DNA from: an uncultured SAR86 cluster bacterium
GTDB taxonomy: Bacteria; Pseudomonadota; Gammaproteobacteria; Magnimaribacterales; D2472
Length of the DNA: 33,312 nt
Assembly (NCBI GenBank): GCA_902509555.1
Contig: CABWYS010000009.1
Location: 1 to 33,312, forward strand
Direction of reading: 5' to 3'
How positions within the stretch are numbered: the stretch's first letter is position 1; each line of letters starts with the position of its first letter. Under the pieces are notes generated by a model that saw only the letters and a list, made by a program, of their open reading frames with translations, did no database searches and was not told where the DNA came from. The position numbers and the translations under genes are program-made. Shown one piece after another: positions 14,517 to 22,129 of this stretch.

Positions 14517-14750
14517 ATGAATAATTTAATACATAAAAACCCTTTAGATCCAATCTTTAATGAGTATGAGGCTTTTGTAGACAAAAGTGCAGGCTTGAAG
14601 ACTATAGCATTCAAATATTTCGGTGCAGACATACAAAAAGCGACTGAATATCTAGATCTTAACTATATACAAGAGCCAAAAGAGGACTTATCTATCAATC
14701 TTAGCTTGGTTGAAAGTGCAGAATATTATCAACCAGAATTATTGCACTAA
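14517..14750 (+). CDS. 77-aa LexA-controlled small protein of unknown function
   Basis: A small acidic soluble protein: MNNLIHKNPLDPIFNEYEAF, a middle LKTIAFKYFGADIQKATEYL with helical character, and a C-terminal NLSLVESAEYYQPELLH. No membrane segment, signal or known domain is visible, and I do not recognise the family. The case for it being real is regulatory: a strong LexA box and promoter point straight at its ATG. No Shine-Dalgarno sequence precedes the ATG. An SOS-induced small protein could be a division inhibitor, a polymerase accessory, or a DNA-mimic or inhibitor, but none of these can be chosen from the sequence. A minus-strand open frame across 14438-14632 is treated as a shadow. 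Confidence 0.65.
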   Translation: MNNLIHKNPLDPIFNEYEAFVDKSAGLKTIAFKYFGADIQKATEYLDLNYIQEPKEDLSINLSLVESAEYYQPELLH

Positions 14751-14799
14751 AGTTATATTTTTCGAATTAAAACAGTATTTATTTTAAAGGATATACCTA

Positions 14800-14805
14800 T
14801 ATAAT
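14800..14805 (+). promoter_or_regulatory. -10 box of the candidate RNA
   Basis: A perfect TATAAT at 14800-14805. The -35 region (around 14777-14783) is AT-rich and a poor match. The predicted start point is near 14812. Confidence 0.5.
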
Positions 14806-14848
14806 TTAATTAGATGTCGCATATACAAATTACTAAGGGGATTTGTTT

Positions 14849-14881
14849 ATGCTTGTTTTAATACCCTTGCGCAGGAGGTGA
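14849..14881 (+). CDS. possible ten-codon leader peptide
   Basis: ATG at 14849 is preceded at eight bases by AAGGGG and reads MLVLIPLRRR before TGA. The last codons are CGC-AGG-AGG, and these AGG AGG bases are also the start of the perfect Shine-Dalgarno sequence. Tandem rare Arg codons next to a stop could stall ribosomes and couple translation to RNA folding. It may equally be chance within a non-coding RNA. Confidence 0.3.
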   Translation: MLVLIPLRRR

Positions 14882-14983
14882 TCTTATTAGTATTTATATT
14901 AAATTAGGAAACGGAGGGTTCGCCTTTTGACAAGAGGTGAATTACCGAATTCGCCTATCAGACTTATCTAACTCTGATAGTTT

Positions 14984-15011
14984 GAAGCCTCCTTCGGGAG
15001 GCTTCTTTTTT
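14984..15011 (+). terminator. intrinsic terminator of the candidate RNA
   Basis: GAAGCCTCC-TTCG-GGAGGCTTC is a perfect nine-pair stem with a UUCG tetraloop, followed by six T. Its 5' arm (CCTCC) could also pair with the upstream AGGAGG, which would give a mutually exclusive fold. Confidence 0.93.
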
Positions 15012-15093
15012 AGATAATTTATATCTAAATTATTAACCTAAAGCTTTTTTATTAGTTTAAAATTCATCAACTTTTATTAGGCTAATTTATTTC

Positions 15094-15960
15094 ATGGAAT
15101 CTAAAGACTGGTTTTTGTTAACTACGCTTGCTGCTATTTGGGGTAGCGCTTTTATGTTTATCAAAATCTCCGCAGTAGATTTTGGACCAATTCTGCTAGT
15201 GACCTTAAGGCTATTAATTGCTGGTTTAGTCTTTATGCCTTTGCTATTAAGAAAAAAATATAGACTTTTATTTAAATCTCACTTGCCAGGAATTATTATC
15301 ATCGCAATTTTTAGCAATGCATTACCTTTTACATTATTTGCATTTGCTTCACTTGGGGCGACATCAAACATGTTGGGCATTTTAAATGGCACCACTGCAT
15401 TTTTAACAACCGTGATTGCTTATTTTTGGCTCAATGAATCAATTTCTTCAAAGCAGATCATCGGCTTATGTTTTGGTTTCTTGGGTGTCATTATCCTTGT
15501 TAATCCTGCGAATGGATCTAGCACCATTATAGCAAGCATGTGCGCATTAATGGGCTCACTTTGTTACGCCTTCAATGGTAACTATCTTCAGAAATTTCAT
15601 TCAAAATCAAACAAAAAAGTTTTAATAGGTTGGTCGATGCTATTTGGAGGCCTGTTTATGACTCCTATTGCTGTATTTAACTTGCCTGATTCTATGCCAA
15701 ATACAGATTCATTTTTGGCATTATTATGGCTTGCTGTTGTCTCAACTGGCATAGGTTATCTTGGCTATATAAGACTCATTGATAGAATAGGTGCTGTAAA
15801 AACATCAACTCTGACCTATTTGCTTCCGGTTTTCAGCATTATATGGGGTGCGATTTTTCTTCAAGAGCAAATAACATTAATAATTTTCGGTGGATTCATA
15901 TTTGTTATGATGGGTATGTACTTTGCAAATACTTTGCCTAAGACAAAAAAAGAGAATTAG
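15094..15960 (+). CDS. EamA/DMT-superfamily transporter
   Basis: A 288-aa inner-membrane protein with ten predicted helices in two EamA repeats. The first repeat has the hallmark WGSAFMFIKISAVDFGPILLVTLRLLIAGLVFMPLLL and ends near GFLGVIILVNP. The second starts near ASMCALMGSLCYAFNGNYLQKF and contains STGIGYLGYIRLIDRIGAVKTS and LPVFSIIWGAIFLQEQ. The family exports metabolites or amino acids; the substrate is not predictable. The terminator and structured RNA upstream might regulate it. The rhodanese gene follows after one base. Confidence 0.88.
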   Translation: MESKDWFLLTTLAAIWGSAFMFIKISAVDFGPILLVTLRLLIAGLVFMPLLLRKKYRLLFKSHLPGIIIIAIFSNALPFTLFAFASLGATSNMLGILNGTTAFLTTVIAYFWLNESISSKQIIGLCFGFLGVIILVNPANGSSTIIASMCALMGSLCYAFNGNYLQKFHSKSNKKVLIGWSMLFGGLFMTPIAVFNLPDSMPNTDSFLALLWLAVVSTGIGYLGYIRLIDRIGAVKTSTLTYLLPVFSIIWGAIFLQEQITLIIFGGFIFVMMGMYFANTLPKTKKEN

Positions 15961-15961
15961 C

Positions 15962-16321
15962 ATGACTTACACAGAAGAATTGCTTTCAAAAGCAGACGCA
16001 GTTATTCCACGAGTTACATTAGAAGACTTTAACAATGACTCAAATTCAAAAGTAATGATAGATGTTCGTCAGCACGAAGAGTTACAAGCATCGGGCACAG
16101 TGGGAGGAGCAATCCATATTCCTAAAGGTGTTATAGAGTTTCGATTGAATAATAATGATGAGATTTCATTTGATACTTCGGTCTATGTTTTTTGTGCTGT
16201 AGGGGTGCGATCAGCTATTGCTGGATATAATTTAAAAAAAGTTGGGTATCAAAAAGTTTTTAATTTAGTAGGATTTCAAGATATCCTAGATCAAGGGGCT
16301 GAAAAACAGTCTTTAATTTAA
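15962..16321 (+). CDS. single-domain rhodanese-like protein
   Basis: A cytoplasmic 119-aa rhodanese. VMIDVRQHEELQASGTVGGA and IHIPKGVIEF are the CH2A-type motifs. The active-site loop CAVGVRS has Cys at about residue 78 and Arg in the usual place, so sulfur-transferase activity is likely. It ends with the YQKVFNLVGF strand-turn. The start is ATG 15962, one base after the stop of the DMT gene; 13 upstream in-frame codons belong to that gene in another frame. It is co-transcribed with the DMT transporter and the VOC gene that follows. Confidence 0.87.
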   Translation: MTYTEELLSKADAVIPRVTLEDFNNDSNSKVMIDVRQHEELQASGTVGGAIHIPKGVIEFRLNNNDEISFDTSVYVFCAVGVRSAIAGYNLKKVGYQKVFNLVGFQDILDQGAEKQSLI

Positions 16322-16337
16322 TTCAGGAGAAGTGCAT

Positions 16338-16730
16338 ATGTTTAGTCATGTTATGGTTGGATCAAATGATATTGAGGCATCAAAAGTTTTCTATGATGCA
16401 ATTTTAGGAGTGTTAGGTGCGAAACCGGGTCTATTGTCCGAGAATTTAACTGGTCAAAAGAGATACATGTACTTTCTCGATGGAGGTACTTTTTTAATTT
16501 CTGAGCCGATTGATGGAAATGCTTCAACTCATGGTAATGGTTCTACTATTGGTTTTAATGTTCCAGACGAAGCAACAGGAGATACATGGCATCAAACTGG
16601 GCTCGAAAATGGTGGCACAGAGTGTGAGGATCCTCCAGGCACAAGAGAGGGCATGGGAGTCAAAATGTATCTAGCATACTTAAATGATCCTTCCGGGAAT
16701 AAGATCTGTGTTTTAAAAAGATTGGCCTAG
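16338..16730 (+). CDS. VOC superfamily (glyoxalase-like) protein
   Basis: A 130-aa VOC-fold protein: MFSHVMVGSNDIEASKVFYDAIL forms the first module with a metal-site His. A GSTIGFNVPDEATGDTWHQTGL stretch starts the second, which ends YLAYLNDPSGNKICVLKRL. The sequence resembles the group often annotated as glyoxalase or bleomycin-resistance family of about 130 aa, where the first His is kept and the final acidic ligand is replaced (here Cys). ATG 16338 is preferred over GTG 16332 because AGGAG at 16325-16329 then stands eight bases away. It ends the three-gene run and converges on the GGT-like gene. Confidence 0.82.
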   Translation: MFSHVMVGSNDIEASKVFYDAILGVLGAKPGLLSENLTGQKRYMYFLDGGTFLISEPIDGNASTHGNGSTIGFNVPDEATGDTWHQTGLENGGTECEDPPGTREGMGVKMYLAYLNDPSGNKICVLKRLA

Positions 16731-16735
16731 ATTTT

Positions 16736-18421
16736 TTAATAGCCAGCTGCTTGGCCATCCTTTCGGGTTTCTGAGGCACCATAATAGACGCCATTCTTTA
16801 GCATGATAGCTTGGTAACCTCCAAAGATACCTCGTTCATATTTAATGGCATGGCCTTTAGTAGCTAATTCATCCTCAATGGCTTTTCCAAAGCCACTTTC
16901 TATGCTCAAAGTTCCGCCATCTAGCATTACTTCATCTGTTGGTTGCGAAGATCCGCTGTGAACAATTCTAGGTGCATCTCCAGCTTCTTGTAAGTTGAGA
17001 CCAAAATCGATCATGTTGATAATTATTTGTGCATGCGCCTGAGGTTGGGTAGCACCACCCATAACACCAAAACTCATAAATGGCTCACCATCTTTGGTAA
17101 CAAATGCTGGAATGATGGTATGGAAAGGTCTTTTGCCTCCTTCTAGGGCATTTTTATGATTTTTATCAAGACTGAATAACTCACCTCTGTCTTGCAACAT
17201 AAACCCTAATCCAGTTGGCATCATGCCTGATCCCATGCCTCGATAATTGCTTTGGATCAAAGAAACCATATTGCCAAACTTATCTGCCACTGTGAGGTAG
17301 ATAGTATCACCAGATTTTAAAATTCCAGCATCATCTGTATTCGATGCTTTGTCTAAATTTATTAACTTAGCGCGCTCTTTTGCATAAGATTTAGAGATTA
17401 ATTCATTGACTGGAATGTCAGTAAAATTTGGATCAGCATAATATTTTGCCCGATCAGCAAACACAATTTTTTTAGTCTCTGTAAATAAGTGAATATATTC
17501 AGAACTATATAAACCCATCTTTTTTAAATCATAATTTTCTAATATATTTAAAATTTGTAAGGCAGCAATTCCCTGGCCATTAGGCGGCAATTCCCAAACG
17601 TCATAACCTCGATAGTTCGATGAGACAGGCGGGGTCCACTCAGAATGAAATCCAGCTAAATCATCATAGGTCAAGAAACCACCCTGAGATTGAACAAAAT
17701 CTGCCATTGTTTTAGCTATCTTGCCCTCATAAAAACCTGCTCTGCCTTTTTCTGCAATAGTCCTAAGTGTGCTTGCCAGTTGAGGGTTTTTAAAAATTTC
17801 TCCTTTTTGTGGCATTTTTCCATTTTTCACCCATACCTCGTTAAAGTTAGGGTAATTTTCAAAGCGTTTCTGCGATCGATCTAAGTAGTAGGCGATCGTT
17901 TCTGTAACTGGGAAACCTTTTTCTGCATATTTAATTGTTGGCTCAAATAAAGATGCAAATTCAAGCTTGCCAAATTTTTCATGCAGTTTTACCCAACCAT
18001 CAACAGCACCAGGGACTGTTACCGGTAATGGACCATATGATGGTATTTTTTTGAGACCTTGTCGTTGAAAATATTCTATGGATAGATTTTTTGGAGCAGG
18101 CCCACTGGCATTAAGACCATGAAGTTTTTTTGTTTTAGCATCCCAAATAATTGCAAATAAGTCTCCACCAATGCCATTGCCTGTTGGCTCCATGAGTCCT
18201 AAGGCGATATTTGCAGCTATCGCCGCATCAACAGCTGTTCCTCCTTGCTTGAGAATGTCTAAACCAATCTGAGTGGCAAGTGGATGACTGGTTGCTACCA
18301 TGCCATTTTCACCTATGACTTCTGATCGACTGGCAAATTTCTCACCAGTGATTCTATCGTATCCATATCCTGAGGTAGTCATAGTTAGTAAAAGTATAAA
18401 TCCAAGTGCTCTATTCATCAT
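16736..18421 (-). CDS. ggt: gamma-glutamyltransferase family N-terminal-nucleophile hydrolase
   Basis: A periplasmic or secreted 561-aa autoprocessing hydrolase. The signal peptide reads NRALGFILLLTMTTSGYGYD. The family start VATSHPLATQIGLDILKQGG and TGNGIGGDLFA follow. The predicted cleavage site and new N-terminal nucleophile is Thr373 in SGDTIYLTVAD, and the oxyanion Gly-Gly lies near 455 in GVMGGATQPQAH. The QSNYRGMGSG segment after the nucleophile matches the YwrD-like branch rather than classical glutathione hydrolase, so the substrate may be another gamma-glutamyl or acyl-amino compound. An in-frame ATG 33 bases upstream (18454) would run into tRNA-Arg, so I use 18421. Confidence 0.9.
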   Translation of the reverse strand: MMNRALGFILLLTMTTSGYGYDRITGEKFASRSEVIGENGMVATSHPLATQIGLDILKQGGTAVDAAIAANIALGLMEPTGNGIGGDLFAIIWDAKTKKLHGLNASGPAPKNLSIEYFQRQGLKKIPSYGPLPVTVPGAVDGWVKLHEKFGKLEFASLFEPTIKYAEKGFPVTETIAYYLDRSQKRFENYPNFNEVWVKNGKMPQKGEIFKNPQLASTLRTIAEKGRAGFYEGKIAKTMADFVQSQGGFLTYDDLAGFHSEWTPPVSSNYRGYDVWELPPNGQGIAALQILNILENYDLKKMGLYSSEYIHLFTETKKIVFADRAKYYADPNFTDIPVNELISKSYAKERAKLINLDKASNTDDAGILKSGDTIYLTVADKFGNMVSLIQSNYRGMGSGMMPTGLGFMLQDRGELFSLDKNHKNALEGGKRPFHTIIPAFVTKDGEPFMSFGVMGGATQPQAHAQIIINMIDFGLNLQEAGDAPRIVHSGSSQPTDEVMLDGGTLSIESGFGKAIEDELATKGHAIKYERGIFGGYQAIMLKNGVYYGASETRKDGQAAGY

Positions 18422-18448
18422 ATTTAATGAGTCTATTATATTTCTTAT

Positions 18449-18525
18449 TGGCACGCCCGGAGAGATTCGAACTCCCGACCCCTTGGTTCGAAGCCAAGTA
18501 CTCTATCCAGCTGAGCTACGGGCGC
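18449..18525 (-). tRNA. tRNA-Arg(TCG)
   Basis: On the minus strand the acceptor GCGCCCG pairs with CGGGCGT (first pair G-T), discriminator G, encoded CCA. The D arm is GCTCAGCTGGATAGAGT, the anticodon stem CTTGG/CCAAG encloses CTTCGAA (anticodon TCG), and the T arm is GGGAG-TTCGAAT-CTCTC. Total 77 nt. It lies just upstream of and on the same strand as the GGT-like gene. Confidence 0.96.
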
Positions 18526-18674
18526 ATTTATATATTGATTATAGTTGAAATTTTAAAAACATATTCCTGAATTTCCTATTACCTCAAGAATACATTTGAA
18601 ATAATTCTATGAGCCTTGAACATTTAAGAGAAGGTAAACATAATGGGTTCGATACATACATTTGGGGAAACAAT

Positions 18675-20678
18675 ATGTATAAAAATTTAGGTTTATTATT
18701 CATCCTTATAGCTGTCTTTAATTGCTCAGAACCTGTGGAAGAAATTGAGTCTGATAGTTTTCTAAATATAGCAGGTGCGCGAGTTGGTCTTGCTAGCCAG
18801 CAACCCATAGATTGGGACTCCCAAGCCATAGACCCCTATATGAATATGAATCCCAAGCTCAGTTCATCCAGAGTACCTTTATTTGGTGACCTGCATGTAC
18901 ATACCACTTATTCATTCGATGCTTATATTTTTGGTACTTTGGCAACACCTGATGACGCATACGAATTTGCTAAGGGCAAATCTATTAAGCATCCTGCAGG
19001 TTTTGATGTCAGTTTGGATAGACCGCTAGACTTTTATGGTGTGACAGATCATGGAACGTTTTTAGGGCATGTTGAAGAGGCAGCCACACCAGGAACACCT
19101 TATTATGAAGCACCATCTAGCGCCCCAGTGAATGACATTAATAGCCCGGAAAATTTAAATATCTCAACTATCCCAAGAAGAACAGAGGCCTTTGGAGGTT
19201 TTTTAGCTAACACAGTTGCTGCTTTTAGAGATAGAAAGCTAGATATTAGATACGCAGATAGCGTCAGTCGAAGAGCATGGGCTGATACAGTTGCTGCTGC
19301 ACAAAGGCACAATGACCCAGGTAATTTCACAACTTTCATTGCTTATGAATACACAGCTTCAACAGCAGATATGGGTAACCTTCATAGAAACGTAGTTTTT
19401 AAGGGAAATGGTAATCGCATCCCATCAGTCCCTTACAGCAGAGCTAATTCAAATGATCCTGAAGGATTATGGCAATGGATGGATAGATTAAGAGAGGATG
19501 GAATAGAGAGTTTAGCTATTCCGCATAATTCCAATGGTTCAGATGGCTTTATGTTTGCATTAAAAGACTCATTTGGTAAGCCATTAACCAAAGAATATGC
19601 TGAACTTCGCATGCGAAATGAACCTATTGTTGAGATCACTCAAGTCAAAGGTACTTCAGACACACATCCAGTTCTTTCTACCAATGATGAATGGGCAGAT
19701 TTTGAAATCATGCCATACAAAGTTGCTACTCAAAGTTTTTCAGAACCGAAGGGGAGTTATGTTCGAGATGCTTTGCTTGAAGGTATCAAGATGGAGCAAA
19801 CAAAAGGTTTCAACCCATATAAATTTGGGTTAATTGGCTCCAGTGATACTCATACTGCCGCTTCTTCACAAGAAGAAGATAATTTCTTTTCTAAAATAGG
19901 TTTGCTTGATTCTAGTGCTGCCTTGCGAGGTTCTATTCCTGTAACCGATCCAGCCATGCTTGCCTCGGGTCAGTCTTTTGAAGAGGTTGATGGCAATCAA
20001 TACATGAATTCATCTGCTATTACATGGGGTGCAGCTGGTCTTGCTGGCGTATGGGCTGAGGAAAATACGAGGAATAGTATTTATGATGCTTTTCGACGCA
20101 AAGAATCATTTGCAACATCTGGACCCAGAATGACAGTGAGATTTTTTGCTGGCTATGATTTAGACAAAGATAAGATCAACGACAATGATTTAATTGAATA
20201 CTTATATACCAACGCTGAAACCATGGGAGCGGATCTAGATGGTATTGATCAACAAACACCCAGTTTCTTTGTTTGGGCTGTTCGAGATACATTTACAGCC
20301 CCCTTGCAGAGAGTTCAAATTATCAAAGGTTACGTTGATGAAAATGGAGATCCTCAAGAACAGGTGTTTGATGTTGCTTGCTCTGATGGGGGATTACCAG
20401 ATTCAGAAACTTACCGATGCCCAGACAATAATGCAAAGGTTGATATTTCTAACTGCGCATTTTCTCAAGATGTTGGAGCGGCTGAACTAAAAACATTTTG
20501 GAGCGATCCTACTTTTGAAGTTAATCAAAGAGCTTTTTATTATGTCAGGGCACTTGAGAATCCTACCTGTAGGTGGAGTACATGGGATGCAGTTAGAAAT
20601 AACGTTGCACCAAGATCTGATATGCCTAAAACCATTCAAGAACGCGTTTGGTCATCACCCATCCACTATATTCCATAA
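18675..20678 (+). CDS. DUF3604 family lipoprotein, PHP-like metal-dependent hydrolase
   Basis: A 667-aa protein with a lipoprotein signal (MYKNLGLLFILIAVFNCSEP, Cys at 17). The start is ATG 18675, with GGGGA seven bases upstream; 22 further codons upstream look non-coding. The DUF3604 hallmarks are PHP-like: GDLHVHTTYSFDAY (His74, His76), FYGVTDHGTF (Asp125, His126), FIAYEYT, SLAIPHNSNGS and GLIGSSDTHTA. The family is found widely in marine bacteria as putative membrane-associated phosphoesterase-like proteins, but its substrate is not established. It heads a plus-strand set with a secreted metallo-hydrolase 12 bases downstream, suggesting a shared extracytoplasmic pathway. Confidence 0.88.
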   Translation: MYKNLGLLFILIAVFNCSEPVEEIESDSFLNIAGARVGLASQQPIDWDSQAIDPYMNMNPKLSSSRVPLFGDLHVHTTYSFDAYIFGTLATPDDAYEFAKGKSIKHPAGFDVSLDRPLDFYGVTDHGTFLGHVEEAATPGTPYYEAPSSAPVNDINSPENLNISTIPRRTEAFGGFLANTVAAFRDRKLDIRYADSVSRRAWADTVAAAQRHNDPGNFTTFIAYEYTASTADMGNLHRNVVFKGNGNRIPSVPYSRANSNDPEGLWQWMDRLREDGIESLAIPHNSNGSDGFMFALKDSFGKPLTKEYAELRMRNEPIVEITQVKGTSDTHPVLSTNDEWADFEIMPYKVATQSFSEPKGSYVRDALLEGIKMEQTKGFNPYKFGLIGSSDTHTAASSQEEDNFFSKIGLLDSSAALRGSIPVTDPAMLASGQSFEEVDGNQYMNSSAITWGAAGLAGVWAEENTRNSIYDAFRRKESFATSGPRMTVRFFAGYDLDKDKINDNDLIEYLYTNAETMGADLDGIDQQTPSFFVWAVRDTFTAPLQRVQIIKGYVDENGDPQEQVFDVACSDGGLPDSETYRCPDNNAKVDISNCAFSQDVGAAELKTFWSDPTFEVNQRAFYYVRALENPTCRWSTWDAVRNNVAPRSDMPKTIQERVWSSPIHYIP

Positions 20679-20690
20679 AACATAGAACCC

Positions 20691-21677
20691 ATGAAACACT
20701 TTTTAGCGTTTGTCGTTATCACATTTTTTTGTTCAAACAATGTTGGTGCACAAACCTACAAAAATACCAATGATCAGCAAAATGGTAAGACCTTTGGTCA
20801 GTTAATGACCTGGGTTCTTGATGGAGAGAAAGGACCAAAGAAGGTAGAAATTGAAACTTCGACTGAGTGGCAAGAATTAATCCCAGATCAGACTAATTAT
20901 GCTGTTTGGATAGGGCACGCAACCTATCTGATTAATAATGGCGACGTTACCATTTTGACTGATCCAATATTTTCAAAGCGAGCATCACCCATTGGTTTTG
21001 CTGGGCCAAAGAGAATGATTCCACCGGCCATGACTCTTGATGACCTGCCGAAGATAGATGTTGTTGTTGTTAGCCATAATCATTATGATCATTTTGATAT
21101 ATGGTCTTTAAAAAAATTATATAAGCTTAATCTTGAAACTATTTTCTTAGTCCCGGCTGGAGACAGGCTCAAATTAATTAAAGCTGGTATTAAAAATGTA
21201 TATGAAATGCAATGGTGGGACGCCTTTAATTTCAGTAATACAACTTTTCATTTTACCCCCGTCCAGCATTGGTCAAAGCGAGGTCTTTTTGATCGAAATA
21301 AAAGCCTATGGGGTGGCTGGTTTATAAAATCAAATGATTTAGCCTTATACCATGCAGGTGATACAGGCTATTCCAGCGACTTTAAAACCACCTATGAACG
21401 CTTAGGAGCACCAGATTATTCTTTTATACCTATTGGAGCTTACGATCCGAGATGGTTTATGAAAGATTCTCATGTTAATCCAGAAGAGGCTGTTCAAATT
21501 GCTTTGGATTTACAGACGCCATATTCTTTTGGAATGCATTGGGGAACTTTTACCTTAACCGATGAACCTGTGCTTGAGCCTCCAGCAAGATTAAAAGCAG
21601 CGCTTCAAGAACAAAATTTAGCACCGGATTTCTTCATATCTCCAAAGCCTGGTCAAATTCTCCAACTCACCAAATAA
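20691..21677 (+). CDS. secreted MBL-fold hydrolase, NAPE-PLD/UlaG-like
   Basis: A 328-aa metallo-beta-lactamase-fold protein with a signal peptide (KHFLAFVVITFFCSNNVGAQ). Metal ligands are visible: SHNHYDH gives His129, His131, Asp133 and His134; His193 lies in VQHWS, Asp224 in HAGDTGY and His283 in GMHWG. WIGHATYLI and TDPIFSKRASPIGFAGPKR are features of the NAPE-PLD-like branch, whose eukaryotic member is a phospholipase D acting on N-acyl-phosphatidylethanolamine. A phosphodiester or lactone substrate in the periplasm is plausible; the exact one is unknown. It lies 12 bases after the DUF3604 gene and is probably co-transcribed with it. Confidence 0.87.
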   Translation: MKHFLAFVVITFFCSNNVGAQTYKNTNDQQNGKTFGQLMTWVLDGEKGPKKVEIETSTEWQELIPDQTNYAVWIGHATYLINNGDVTILTDPIFSKRASPIGFAGPKRMIPPAMTLDDLPKIDVVVVSHNHYDHFDIWSLKKLYKLNLETIFLVPAGDRLKLIKAGIKNVYEMQWWDAFNFSNTTFHFTPVQHWSKRGLFDRNKSLWGGWFIKSNDLALYHAGDTGYSSDFKTTYERLGAPDYSFIPIGAYDPRWFMKDSHVNPEEAVQIALDLQTPYSFGMHWGTFTLTDEPVLEPPARLKAALQEQNLAPDFFISPKPGQILQLTK

Positions 21678-21693
21678 GTCTTATAATTAATCC

Positions 21694-22062
21694 ATGAATC
21701 AATTAAATGTTTTTGGTGAGCCATTACCAATTTGTTGTGAAGATCCTATGACAGGGTTCACACGTTCAGGCTCTTGTGAAACCATGGATCAAGATCATGG
21801 CATCCACACAGTCTGCGCTCACATGACCGATGAATTCTTAGCCTTTTCAAAAGCTCAAGGCAATGACCTATCAACCCCTATGCCTGAGTATGGCTTTCCT
21901 GGTTTAAAGGAGGGCGATGACTGGTGTTTGTGTGCACCCAGATGGGTTGAAGCCTATGAAGCAAACTGCGCTCCAAAGATTTATCTCACTAAAACTCATG
22001 AAAAAACTTTAGAGTTAGTCCCTTTAAAAATCCTGAGAGAATACGCATTAGATATTAATTAA
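21694..22062 (+). CDS. DUF2237 family protein
   Basis: A 122-aa cytoplasmic protein with the conserved DUF2237 layout. LNVFGEPLPICCEDPMTGFTRSG is followed by DHGIHTVCAHMTDEFLAFSKAQGNDLSTP, then FPGLKEGDDWCLCAPRWVEA. Several conserved Cys and His residues could bind metal. The family has no established function. It starts 16 bases after the MBL gene, so it is probably the last gene of that transcript. An AT-rich hairpin follows its stop. Confidence 0.87.
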   Translation: MNQLNVFGEPLPICCEDPMTGFTRSGSCETMDQDHGIHTVCAHMTDEFLAFSKAQGNDLSTPMPEYGFPGLKEGDDWCLCAPRWVEAYEANCAPKIYLTKTHEKTLELVPLKILREYALDIN

Positions 22063-22065
22063 ATA

Positions 22066-22094
22066 GAATGAAAAAATAATTTTTTTTCATATTC
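22066..22094 (+). terminator. weak terminator-like hairpin
   Basis: GAATGAAAAAA pairs with TTTTTTTTCATATTC across TAA with a two-base bulge. It is AT-only apart from four G/C bases, so it is weak, but it lies four bases after the DUF2237 stop and before a gene with its own strong ribosome site. Confidence 0.35.
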
Positions 22095-22129
22095 TTGGTG
22101 TTACCATTAATTTTTAACAAGGAGAAACA

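Larger units (their letters stand above)
14812..15011 (+). ncRNA. candidate structured small RNA or mRNA leader, about 200 nt
   Basis: The start is placed seven bases after the TATAAT box and the end at the T tract of the terminator. Predicted helices by eye: ACAAAT/ATTTGT (14825-14846); a nine-pair hairpin AGGTGAATT-ACCG-AATTCGCCT (14935-14956, one G-T pair); an eight-pair CTATCAGA/TCTGATAG (14955-14980, sharing two bases with the previous hairpin); and the terminator. Purine-rich GGA motifs occur in AAGGGGA, AGGAGGTGATC (14873-14883), AGGAAA and GGAGGG. AGGAGGTGATC is fully complementary to the usual 3' end of 16S rRNA. Possible readings are a free-standing sRNA (for example a CsrA/Rsm-type GGA sponge or a marine orphan sRNA class) or a cis-leader controlling the DMT gene 83 bases beyond. 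I cannot assign it to a known family. Confidence 0.55.
14751..15093. other. 343-base intergenic region holding a candidate structured RNA
   Basis: No normal-size gene is visible. The stretch contains a TATAAT box at 14800-14805, a set of hairpins, a ten-codon mini-ORF, a perfect extended Shine-Dalgarno sequence and a strong terminator. These are followed by about 80 AT-rich bases before the DMT transporter gene. Confidence 0.8.

Noticed and set aside
14438-14632. Minus-strand 64-aa frame opposite the SOS small ORF
   Set aside because: It runs through the LexA box and promoter and overlaps the better supported plus-strand gene.
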